A DNA stretch of 64,000 nucleotides from Syntrophales bacterium (GTDB lineage Bacteria; Desulfobacterota; Syntrophia; Syntrophales; UBA5619): contig JALNYO010000002.1 of assembly GCA_023229765.1 (NCBI GenBank), positions 62,001-126,000 of the forward strand. Direction: 5' to 3'. Below the pieces are notes generated by a model that saw only the letters and a list, made by a program, of their open reading frames with translations, did not search any database and was not told where the DNA came from. Below are positions 31,001 to 33,179 of the stretch, piece after piece. The stretch's first letter is position 1; every line of letters begins with the position of its first letter. Position numbers and translations under genes: made by a program.

Positions 31001-32579
31001 ATCGGTTATCCTGCGGGCCGGGGATAATCTGACCATCCAGGAGGGCGCCGTTCTCAATGCATCCGATATGATCGAGCTGCATGTGGACTATGGAAATGCC
31101 GATCCGGACAGGGGGGGAATCCTGTACCTTGAAGGGGAACTGAACGCCGATTCGGCTGAGATTTACGGCGATGAGGGTGACGACATTATAGATGCATCCC
31201 ATGTCACGGGGGATGCTGAACTTGTTCTGATAGGGGGCGCGGGGAAGGACACTCTTACTGGAGGGACAGGTCATGACTTCATCTTCGGGGACAATGCCAT
31301 TGTTGTCCGGGATGAAAATGATGACATACAAAGGATCGATTCCCGAGATACAGATATGGGGAGTAATGATATTCTTCAGGGTCATGGCGGCGACGACGTT
31401 CTTGTGGGCGGTTATGGCGCCGACGTAATAGAGAGTGGCAATGGGAATGATATTGTCATAGGCGATAACGGCGCCCTTCTGTTCGGTTCGGACGGTTCCC
31501 TGAACCTTATCTTTAGTATCTCTCCCACGCTTGGAGCTGCGGATATCATCGTGGCCGGCAACGGAAACAACGTTCTCATCGGCGGCACGGGCGGGGACAG
31601 CATGATAAGCGGCTCGGGAAAAGACGTTCTTGTCGGTGACGGGGGGGCAGTCGCACTGTCTGCGGAAGGGTTATGCTATGTTGAAACCATAGATAATTTT
31701 ATCGGCGGAAGCGATTTTATCGATGGCGGTCCCAACGAAGACATCATGTTCGGTGGCGCCGGCAAGAATACCTTTGTAGGAACACTGGCCGACGATATTA
31801 TGGTGGGATCCTACGGAAGAGTCACCTTCCAGGACGGCAGAGTTATTGCACTGATAACACTCGACGCGAATGACATCCTGACGTATGCAATGGCGGATCT
31901 GTTGAGTGGGAAAAATGCCCGGAACGAAACGGGATATGGGCATGTTGACGAAGAAGGCGGTGAGGTATGGGAGTCCGATCATCGGGCAGAAAGGGTGCAA
32001 TACGCAACATTTTTTCCCGAAAAACAAGGATATGAAAGTCCTGGAACGGGCGGTGTTCTTCAGTTCGATTCTCTGGGCAGAAAAACGCCGGGGGCGCTCT
32101 CGTCAACGAACAGTCATCACGGCGAATACCTATCCGTTCAGAAACCTGCCTTCGGCAGGATAACGGAGGGTGAAGCGACAGGCGCCACCGGTGACGCGGC
32201 GGGCAGCGACAAGGAACCCCATTCGGCAGAGGGGACTCCGGATGGTCAGCCCCCGCAGGAAATCCCGATTACTGACGGGCAGCCTTCCGGCGGGGCCTCT
32301 TCCGGCAGTCAGCCGTCCAAAACCATTCCGGTGGAGGAGCAAAAAAATGATCGACCGTCCCGACCGAATGGGCCCGGGGGCGAAAATCAGTCAAAAGACC
32401 CTCGAACGCTCAATACCGCTACAGGAGCGGCGCTGGCTGGTCTGATGGGTTGGAAGGTCATCTCCGGAGGAGCCCCGGACAAGGGCGGAATCGTGGATGC
32501 AAAATCGTTCCAACGGCTGGCTCTGGAAAAGGAAGACAAAAGATACAGAAGATGGAAGAACGCGGCATCCTGGAAATAG
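7026..32579 (+). CDS. Giant LEPR-XLL / RTX repeat surface protein (8,517 aa)
   Basis: One uninterrupted frame of 25.5 kb; the ATG is preceded by GAGGTG at good spacing. The N terminus is basic and then carries WEELEPRLLLSADV (residues 26-39), the LEPR-XLL motif known from very large bacterial surface proteins; no standard Sec signal peptide is visible. The body is Ala/Gly/Thr/Ser-rich beta-type sequence. It includes a repeat of about 130 residues (14.7-18.9 kb), 24 copies of an H-G-x-x-x-G-x-x-V-x-Y repeat in four groups, a Gly-rich linker at 17.7-17.9 kb, a less repetitive region with many aromatic residues (21.7-24.4 kb), and an unusual charged helical insert (28.6-29.0 kb). Near the end are Ca2+-binding RTX-like GGxGxD repeats. 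The last 150 residues are Pro/Ser/Gly-rich, with a short hydrophobic stretch (GAALAGLMGW) and a basic tail. I infer an exported adhesin or cell-surface fibre handled by the genes on both sides. Confidence 0.9.
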   Translation: MWSFGGSKKASGKQAKQVRRTRPLQWEELEPRLLLSADVPLPVGEISDANISNTIAPASYTRLLETVSVSGGPGDSAVVVDFNARTIVLDSEAPRNFAPGDLLNLSGNGGADVLIIKGTDSVLGVGGDDVIIVSQNIIDVNDTEVNFSAFETIRIDARGGNDSLTFTGDLNAGGGVDVKAEDIVINESVTVSTRQVDAGADIMTASSSGDSGNITFTGENIAMKPGSRLLSHVEEGSEYVAGCITLSVSQLAGTGALDLLADIDSSTVGITLDHATVKGGIVSITAEADHSRIIEAFAAGAPLVDTLVQTGIDFLETFSLWGGVAISGTDASILIKEGSSITADALSAIAKATSNASTTPIGLELGVAIAIANTKAQVIVEGDIITAGDAYIRSGADSTLNATADSSAVFKGAAAAVAVTVLNSDSQAHITETANLNIGGNLTVRADTVDRNVTLARSTTGQDGLVGIAVAISDESGETSAFVDGNVQATSNITIEALQKKEAIEASRMLSLVPSFKTGVNATAGVNTDSTGNLLDDTQGALLNPFKEKLKNIILHKTSKPLSGKVSPIELGSAVAVVNDANNVTARIGNGEADSTEKVTSRGAIAVHAAVENRPDVTAGSAIHDVDEIKLAGTTYLAGSAAVAIGAYRNKADAHISACAHVDAEQTLTVKSEVLNDYEWTYGVNLITPWTEGPDYTRADGTVTIESGDIVEVQSDDPLGAEAGWYRYVGLTPGADVNLGQADFSSEANWESLGVYIVDGEGGARAGSFIRNLTTYLDDNLGLDNNVADSWSQSTADGAEISFAGSVTVLNLEHVSRAYIGENANINQDEALRAKTQDVTVHAKSINEAVHFIGNISLLGIPGLKKGDSPRSYSLDPNTPGAGTEGGKASVGASAMIIDYNNDASARIYDGVILYAERLEVDADNQVLGISIAASGGKAGNFGANGVYAMTSVDNITLAQIGAGADVTVRDGGMIVNATDTTHIVNIAGGVTASGSVGLGAALAVSDISRDTRALLGSREILLGGNEFSPASGVDARGDIHLEYDHGFTDGQAVIYNSNGGNDIGGLTSGGIYFADVIDNQTIRLAATAEDAISGTSPLALEPGAASGSSHTLGVGFDPTAALDADENSINLGYPHGFVTGQAVVYSNGGGTSFGGLTDGETYYAVVVDTTTIQLAKTREQALAATPTVMDIDDAASIGNDHRLVSQLALDQNAEVDENTDTIRFAAPHGLSGGQAVDYSSAEGTPVGGLINGETYYAVVIDANTIQLAAAEDDAVAAQPVVVDITGQVPAGEIHALFAVCSFDVFADVDDGLDTVDFGFEHGYVDGDAVVYESGTGPVIGGLTSGETYYVIVVDATTIQLARTLTEATSAVPVPVALEASVAIGSSHTLGAGIRAVPLVDGTTATIDFDRSHGFTTGEAVSYDNGGGSSIGGLVHGQTYYVVVVDSTAIQLAGSRNDALAETPIIIALDPSAATGTDHRFSEPLDAGGALKTPGPIQVGASSSGWIISSSLAGVFPKGEGKDSSDSEEAPGGGGKFGLNVSGAVSWNEIADITEAGARGVNITGDSSVDLSAQNNSAVFAVAGSVTIATQNASLAMGGALAINRIDLSTRSLIDHSAVDISGSLTLAADNAGQIWSFTGGGAGSTKAIGLAGSVSCNEVASETTAYLGGDSSIDTGMTGDVTISARDSASVIGAAGALAWGGKIGIGSSVSLNRTENTVQAAVENADINAGGDLTLFALSDSNIFSFAAAIGGSKSWLAAAVAWSQNQIANQTSSSIKGKKSAQGVRAEGEISLHASDDVDIESMAGGIGLAYSGLAGFGAAVAINTVENQVRGTIDDAVVVSTAGGLELAVAADTTIESASISGTGAKKFALGGSFSQNRTGDKVSVSISGHSQVNTAGTVTLTATDTSTTDALAMGISASGLAAGNVAIAGNITANTLKSSIEESHVTTAAAVVLDAESTAIIRMASVGISGSKKIAGQVSVIGNVIANSSETEISGSTVVATGGVTLFASDIAPSIIPDWIMPDDWSAAISSALEDSPVDPDGNIFALMISVAGSGQIAADVSVMGNVISNNVLARIMDSHIRAGVNESGNILHPDADVTLDSLSDARIAAVTAGLAASRKAALDATLYGNVIANAVEASISGSSEVSAGGLVALRARDNSDVDSLGLSIAASGGAAGAILAAANVIDNSIAASISESTVVSGSDLSLAALSDAGIMAFAGGVAASSKAAGLLSLTANTIANTIAATITGAGNPYHIDASGDVTLTATDTSVINTLSFGVAASVGSIGAGGAALSAGLVTNSSRAAIAGSAVKTEGNLSLAAESSAMISNVSVGVSVTAGTAAVNLSVLGNVVANSTETEIDNSQITATGGVSLSAAEIAPSAIPDWLIPESWSESVSDVLDDSPLDPDGNIFALRIGAAAAEKVAVDATVIGNVVTNRVASEIIAGNVSAGADLILEALSDARIATITMGVSAAGKAAVDATVFGNVITNTVEAALIDGAKISVGGRVGLKAADKSEINALGLGLAGSGGVSVAIVVAANVVVNDITAHMSGVQAESVSGVTLESLSESEIWALTVTGAAAVGAGNQAAAGSGSASYNTVQNTIEACIADNSNIDVDGGGVMLSAEDNSDLLTVAGAVSLTVATQGGGTAGGALAVTTIHNQVRSSISDSRVNAVGDFDLAAISDALIGTLTLAGAGAGSFGADGGLALSVAGAGAYNKIGNTIEALIQRSPVAVTNGRVKLTSEDKTEMIANAGALGLSGSIGTGGGTAGTIGASVAVNEIENVVRSCVSASDLNTAGSAQGLPVTLDLADSGAIYDLIEFGFDHGFQTGDAVVYDNGGNTGIDGLGDGVTYYVILHDSTSIKLASTREKALANEADVDIRLPDIEGDNFTPGADNFRFLNRLDAVTVTAEEAGSVVDFGKEHALQTGEAVVYDNGGGTDISGLVNGATYYVIVMDKTSIKLATTGEKALAGDSDLVIGTPSGNDSLVKTYLIDNISSKINFGAGHGLTKGDAVVYDNRGNESVAGLVEGQTYYVIVDDASTIRLATTRAQALSKDADVNFETPASPASHSFIKTDMIDISANSEDVIWALTVAGAGGVAAGGGGVIAFSGVGSFSYNDINNTTEAFIDGGSSITTDSGGVKLATTDDSLIIANAGAVSLAFAIGIGTSTAGTVGASVAINEIGNEIRSYIDGSTVVTAGDVDLTSVSNATIWSMTLAGSGGVAVGGGDTTNITGAASFSYNAVNNITESSIANNGDDRSSILTTAGSVRLVSEDNAKILANAGALSLAAAVGGGKAMAVTIGASLALNEIGNEVRSHITGSDVDTAGDVDLTATSQATIWALALAGSLGLVGGVGLTLEASGAGAGAYSTVGNMAEAFIEGDSVITVSSGGVRLTADDDTNILANAGSITLAAAGSIGGSAVVGTFGASIAVNEIANEVRSFISGSTVNVTTGVDLAAASDASIWALTVSGSAGGSGAGVWALTGSGAGSSSYNSVKNTIEVFIEDSSQIETTSGEIHLSAQDKSKILANAGAVSMAVAAGGAGVIFGGITGGGSGSGTGGGTGGGGGTGGGGSSGTVGVVGYGVGAIVGWIVGGLGGSATGGGVGGASGGAGGSGSGSAAGSGGGGGGASVSVGASVAVNEIANEVRSYIKDSTVATSGAIDLSAEATSSIWALTLAGSLGAAGGFGAGFTFAGAGVYSHNKVDNTIESSIDGGAVNSSSGEVTLRAWDHSAIIANGGAASITAAGGALSATASVGASVAENHIANEVRAYISGAAVTAGGTIVLDAKEEASIWALTLVGTLSGAPGIISVSATAAGAVAVNTIGNTVEACITDGAQVNAGIADVSIQASDNASITANAVAGSVAVTVAVAGGTAAAAAAVAENKISSEVQAYTDAVTLELAGGLIISATSTASIEAMSIAASVSASLSIASINFTGGGASANNTIANTLSAFIGDGSSVTADGSIRVSALDQPTISSDVGSGALSFGTAGASVGISLADNSIGNTVQAFIGNAAVTSKNGAIQISANSPSSMDALAVATSVAVSLSPAGIAGAGASANTALTSEIEAYAGAGATLKAATDIDITAISNNSLAKVGTYGIAVSNVAAVGVSLANINVAGKTLSHMDGTVLDADNLSLKARFESNAQADAVALSGGILAGTGADAEVAISPTIGAWLGSGNVSVSENVTLVSESLANADADSVGVSIGALDVGVSLAKATVTPDINTSIAGGMVAAGQGITLTSRHNLDENGDLRDMKASAHATAPSGALLGSGAGADATADASAVLHTFVDTTATLTAGGDIKVESLSNNEAVAKSEGIAASLGLSVGASLANAKAGGTTRALMNGAITAAAGTGAGADHLIITAEEFTNANARALAVAGGLVASGAGADARATASPTVEASVGDGSHVTVTGAVHISATATPHADAKATGVSVSGGIGIGASVSAAEVSPLIVTSVGSGAMIAAHDLLVTARQELVGEDPSARADAVASGGGMLLGVNATISNTTSRAEVSSFAEDNSSLLISGTAQIKAVGADKLEALATGVAVGVLAAGANAATADSATTTRASIGDNVLMTGTSLILAADGTDDNFARSVAGSGGVVSGNAAVARTINSNTTEVSIGGGTADRKIAADTVQIDARHTAGFNAQTDSISAGIVGASGAVADNQVDADVSVTIGADAMIDTRGLIINALNTIDKDWLDDYNVSAGSGGVFDGAAALSTTEIADTTTIQVGDGACLQVSGDRSTPGQFLLKAVSNIIARDKTRLDAGGAIAVAGAGSVIENKTHLVAIQVGASELASVGDLSLSAYSTVDIEAQANAKTYGVAGSAEGFSKASTDALHTIQVQNGAVIRADGDISLRAGSDPEGQMNNFAVAAYTDLWNKTLIPMNTNPVADGVIHQQNRITIENGAWLGSAGDTCLFAEKGTFDADGVGTGKDLYREAGEGMETIGVDVSLAISGGNGGVEQITADVVAAGVVEVGLHNNQVLLVADTKDALPASGVDGLSVDDLIVETINGKVFAHTDGMEFSIETGSDLLQAIDVRISECRSLIATYRGTEAEARFKSELEILELLRSDLASGTTEADFINVADTEARSADITIRGDSISGQATGRLVAPGDARIVIRNATAYYLRTGRLLIPEYEGGNIRFNYRPLNDAERAGFDQVLDAAVSGPPEIIVENTAGMPNIEITEDIRNLNGRVSVSTGGSIYIWSSLDKLDAGVAIEADSIEMTAGEDFIQATVPLFSHVSGLPRGSWEGVTRITEALKTDCTVTEVNGKPEVNWTNYLLVNAKKSIENSINQMDGSSTTSLIAGNRIFIGAVHLNINGTIQSGLQDKFVTLPGPGSLEGDNLERQIQGYDREYHQKIAAGQVNADPMYLLVLADANSNIGNSVYYNAGEDRIEVRDIGIQGGSIQIFGDIMSTGSGRLNALDGFGRIRIENRTSHDLLVNHLDAGSGIEGEIRILDTAGEATRTTVYRRLGDDIVVSDGSGSTIDTLEGTSTASYEPLAGLRYRWVTGQSKTIIEVRKHSEKSLSLFGADLNWLMSESTDWSDKFQFYTDQVPLMQGEYYVEQASAADFIYHYGFQEKIEANWTLVPQNELGPIDASITGYDFKDHNPYTHDDTYWEWEDHGWDTFLGHVKFLVYVPIHESSAELVFEQKTKDIHTHTIAADKTIGIEFSGYDSGRIDVISSKDLLLAGSIRNDSGTTTLLAQGAIEQPASGELPVIRGTNLLFYAGNGIGNDNPVRIRLDGGVVTAQTASGDIRLEDITGDLTFGQITIPHFDPFAGPGKIFSFVPAKAVDSSVFTIELEEAHGLRTGDTVTYSSAEGRAIGGLTGGDAYRVLVVNPTTVMLAPQSADPAVLKAAAEQLKTEGISAVQKLVIHLDHSLATGVNHRLMAGVGQPGGIEVDLAGTAGIADGIIDLGQPHGFYTGQAIVYTRLTGDPVSGLQDGGTYYVYVVDENRIRLAESRDALVSYLPVLLDLDGGVATGFDHRFDPVDGGTTVAINPFTVTARTALSPLPGVGYVDYLADRIELGYAHGLTTGTEVAYVQGNAPITGLIDGQNCFVIARDKTALQLALTENDALNNRWIDLRDSEGKNGRYFSFWGITILIPGSNIDKAVQPQLMVEKSTEKASFAFDPVTAIGEYQSAIHFSQAHLLTDGEALVYHCTGDGDPIDNLVDGGTYVVKVLDATTIKLKNDLDQVVSIGVPTNPAGTHTFTRNADLAVIPGSPNPLFTTFDPSAGALEIDGGAVDITKDCLNATGHGFASGEVVLYRKASAGTAIGGLTDGGYYTIDQADAGSFKLSDGATIIDLTSGGSGNHTFYSAIRLSVGADSALAVGDAVQYQLTGAAGATIAPIGGLKVGNIYFVIAASQNTVQLADTSGGDPILLDVSGTTPGDVHQFIRQGSGLASFDPFAGVLALEVSQNSLLFDPSRQTADGLIVLDHPFVEGQQVVYESRYRPIGGLQDTATYVVDMVATNTIRLKSTPAGDPILLDFDAATGTGHSLSKNSTPLDLDFSLRDTCVVMNTEHGFVDGQQVIYENDAGAVSEPYYVRLIDARTLQLSSQDGGEPIRLDFAMLTGAGHRLTPVAGGTPVAFDPSTQGEYVVFAESHLLDDNDTVAYSTPTAAPVGGLTDGGIYTVAATGKTSLQLKDADGNLVALDYTVASGACHILRSLTAIVGAYGFVEGQEVVYHQMDSAGVFDSGSSGPLGLYPGETYTIKRIDAESFSLTDANGALVALDVDPTPAGQEFQCSLSSKYRIDLGQRHSYAIGEEIQFVSDSGTAVDGLTASGAYFVSAIDETGISLSETPGGDPMRTDVVAEFALLGQQSNRLDTNYGLISLNRIDLGRAHGLHTGDEVVYKSGGDNIGLQDGQTYFVEAIDATTVRLFTSTGDSVSIDWSAYSGSEQHFNYTVEMTVEPATAIDNRQQTISLDVPHGMKNGDKVIYHSGGAAIGGLMDGGIYYVDVVTPTTLKLAESLDGISSGSYILLDPNVASGDGHRLGVLESGAVKTAADSVSGNAIKLEAAHGLVTGQEVIYHSGVGNAIGGLTDGASYFVVVADPTTFKLAQNQTDIFFENPDILITGSSTSGSCRFVPVQVPTGALGDIELVAQGSILPQDSASVLQGGLVKLTANGTIGNENLILRLNTAESSESGLSVLAGGDVFIEEMSGHLNLISAQSLGGDAQIQVADGVLRDSNRESERDVRAIEELAQLWDDMNLTGAAAEASAQQTAAAYAALREREYHTYWRWRSQQDDPSVFDPDFQVKLSDIEAENYRQQLGWDDTAIANIETQRSDEYRTLHEIYGALGDIYNPDWRYDASAAVFDLSLDPVTAVNGPEDVINLETHILSTGQGVVYRTGSGTPIDGLVDGKLYFVVRVDSEHIQLAASRADAHADAPLVINIDASDVSGTHRFCELEALQQGSAWSEEQLLHSVGAGWLKKTTDTVTRIESSNVQADRITLVASEGIGADLAPIVIDLSSGMLDLTEEQKVALVAAERRDMTFIDADRDIISFGSAHNLQTGDAASFPGTWRLANVDGLTEGQPYYAVAVDPFTLQLTESVADALAGTGIVDLTRSETRIFSHEDLNLQATGTIDIISGSHIYLGSESDLSLERIQAGSTISIKGGQGITSAAVAGQTVITGGDLTLEAAGGSIGAADHSLLLALSAGARLTARAEESIYLTASGDLPVDTVYVRQDAALVASGGIFDADCTDLANISAGDLYLSSGTGIGLADNFLEVDLDPAGRLKIAAGQDVFIRELFGDMNLERVTAGGDVHLTADVSILGQPGDVQADISGNSLVLQALLGGIGAPGDDLEIDSAVSAPGALTAFSQTNSCLLETAGDLSLRETSSVLGTIFIAGSGRILNGNPDGDNVTGGATHLFAVSDIGADGNPLRTAVGNLEGTSETGRVWLHNTGYLTVGGVTADDGIKAAGKVTISASSPVTVAENIQAPSITITSFDDDNDGPGQADDLVVVTGVTLDAVSGSVILRAGDNLTIQEGAVLNASDMIELHVDYGNADPDRGGILYLEGELNADSAEIYGDEGDDIIDASHVTGDAELVLIGGAGKDTLTGGTGHDFIFGDNAIVVRDENDDIQRIDSRDTDMGSNDILQGHGGDDVLVGGYGADVIESGNGNDIVIGDNGALLFGSDGSLNLIFSISPTLGAADIIVAGNGNNVLIGGTGGDSMISGSGKDVLVGDGGAVALSAEGLCYVETIDNFIGGSDFIDGGPNEDIMFGGAGKNTFVGTLADDIMVGSYGRVTFQDGRVIALITLDANDILTYAMADLLSGKNARNETGYGHVDEEGGEVWESDHRAERVQYATFFPEKQGYESPGTGGVLQFDSLGRKTPGALSSTNSHHGEYLSVQKPAFGRITEGEATGATGDAAGSDKEPHSAEGTPDGQPPQEIPITDGQPSGGASSGSQPSKTIPVEEQKNDRPSRPNGPGGENQSKDPRTLNTATGAALAGLMGWKVISGGAPDKGGIVDAKSFQRLALEKEDKRYRRWKNAASWK
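10130..11470 (+). repeat. Five tandem HG-type beta repeats inside the giant protein (block 1)
   Basis: Five consecutive units of about 85-95 codons each follow the pattern H-G-[FLY]-x-x-G-[QDE]-A-V-x-Y, then IGGL-x-x-G-x-T-Y-Y-x-V-V-x-D-x-T-x-I-Q-L-A, and end near ATG.DHR. Units differ by many substitutions, so the array is old. The block interrupts a different class of repeat and is followed by a segment rich in Ser, Gly and Glu. Confidence 0.85.
15460..16265 (+). repeat. Three HG-type beta repeats inserted in the 130-residue array (block 2)
   Basis: Three units (FDHGFQTGDAVVYDNGG, KEHALQTGEAVVYDNGG, AGHGLTKGDAVVYDNRG) have the same layout as block 1. They sit between LNTAG and the IWALT segment, which are adjacent in the other 130-residue units. 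The units resemble one another more than they resemble those of blocks 1 and 3, including a shared ...KLA.TxEKALA tail in the first two, which suggests local duplication after one insertion. Confidence 0.85.
17680..17935 (+). repeat. Gly-rich low-complexity tract within the giant gene
   Basis: The DNA is almost entirely GGC/GGT/GGA triplets interleaved with AGC and ACC. It encodes a Gly-rich linker of about 85 residues with short GTGGG and GSGSG runs and one hydrophobic stretch (VVGYGVGAIVGWIVGGLGG). It sits in the middle of a 130-residue unit, separating ANAGAVSMAVAAGG from VGASVAVNEIANEVRS. Such tracts change length by slippage, so this is a likely place of length variation between strains. 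Confidence 0.8.
24424..28335 (+). repeat. Fourteen HG-type beta repeats (block 3) in the giant protein
   Basis: Fourteen diverged copies of the HG/VxY/GGLxxGxxY/TxxxL unit run almost without interruption. Many copies here have lost the HG pair (HLL, HSY, YGF or PFV instead) but keep the G-x-x-V-x-Y, GGL and aromatic positions. Two further isolated copies follow at about 29,030-29,290 and 29,550-29,800, making 24 in the protein. The block follows an aromatic-rich, non-repeated region and precedes the charged helical insert. Confidence 0.8.
31180..31815 (+). repeat. RTX-like Ca2+-binding repeats near the C terminus of the giant protein
   Basis: The encoded segment carries repeated GGxGxDxUx nonapeptides, for example GGAGKDTLTGGTGHDFIFGD, GHGGDDVLVGGYGADVIESG and NGNDIVIGDNG. 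This is the haemolysin-type Ca2+-binding beta-roll, normally found near the C terminus of proteins exported unfolded through TolC channels and folded outside by calcium. Here another 250 or so residues follow the roll. Confidence 0.88.
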
Positions 32580-32663
32580 TGTCTCCGAACTATTCCTTAT
32601 TCGCCGTTCCGATGACTGTGTTTTATTTTTTCAGTGTTCAGCGGAGGATTATCGATCGGGGAA

Positions 32664-32696
32664 AAGGGCGGACTGTAAGGAGCAGAACCCGCCCTT
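32664..32696 (+). terminator. Possible hairpin between the giant gene and its secretion operon
   Basis: AAGGGCGG and CCGCCCTT form an 8-bp stem around a 17-base loop in the 239-base gap between the giant gene and the DUF3467 gene. There is no T-run after it, so it may attenuate or stabilise message ends rather than end transcription completely. The rest of the gap shows no gene. Confidence 0.35.
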
Positions 32697-32818
32697 GCTT
32701 GTGTCTGTCCATTCATAATTAGTTTGACATACCGTATTTCGATAGTATAGAAGCAGGCATAACTGCCAGAATGTCAAGACATAAACCGCATTCGAACATA
32801 ATCTACAGGGGAGAAATT

Positions 32819-33163
32819 ATGAATCAAAAAAAAGATACCGATATCGAAAGCAAGGACATAACTGCCGGAACAGCAGAAGAGCAGGAGAACGTGAAAGCGA
32901 TGATCCAGTGGGATGCTTCCCGGATGGAGTCGACATATGCCAACGTATGCAATGTCTCCTGCACAAGGGAAGAATTCACTCTTCTATTCGGAATCAACAA
33001 AACGTGGGATGCCGGTCAGCGCAAACTCACGGTTGACATGACGGATCGCATCATCCTCAACCCCTTCGCCGCAAAGCGTCTTTCCATTCTCCTTGGCAGC
33101 GTTGTCCGCCAATACGAAGGCCGTTTCGGTGAAATTCATCTGGAGGTTGCCGAAGAGAAGTGA
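32819..33163 (+). CDS. DUF3467 family protein
   Basis: A 114-residue protein. The ATG at 32,819 is chosen over an earlier one (32,771) because AGGGGAGA lies just upstream and because family similarity starts after it. The motif order IQWD, YANVCNVSCTREEFTLLFG, and DRIILNPFAAKRLSILLG followed by YEGRFG is that of DUF3467, small cytoplasmic proteins of unknown biochemical function. It is the first gene of the five-gene secretion operon; the next gene begins 17 bases after its stop. A chaperone or gatekeeping role for the giant substrate is possible but unproven. Confidence 0.82.
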   Translation: MNQKKDTDIESKDITAGTAEEQENVKAMIQWDASRMESTYANVCNVSCTREEFTLLFGINKTWDAGQRKLTVDMTDRIILNPFAAKRLSILLGSVVRQYEGRFGEIHLEVAEEK

Positions 33164-33179
33164 TTGTACGCGTCATTGG

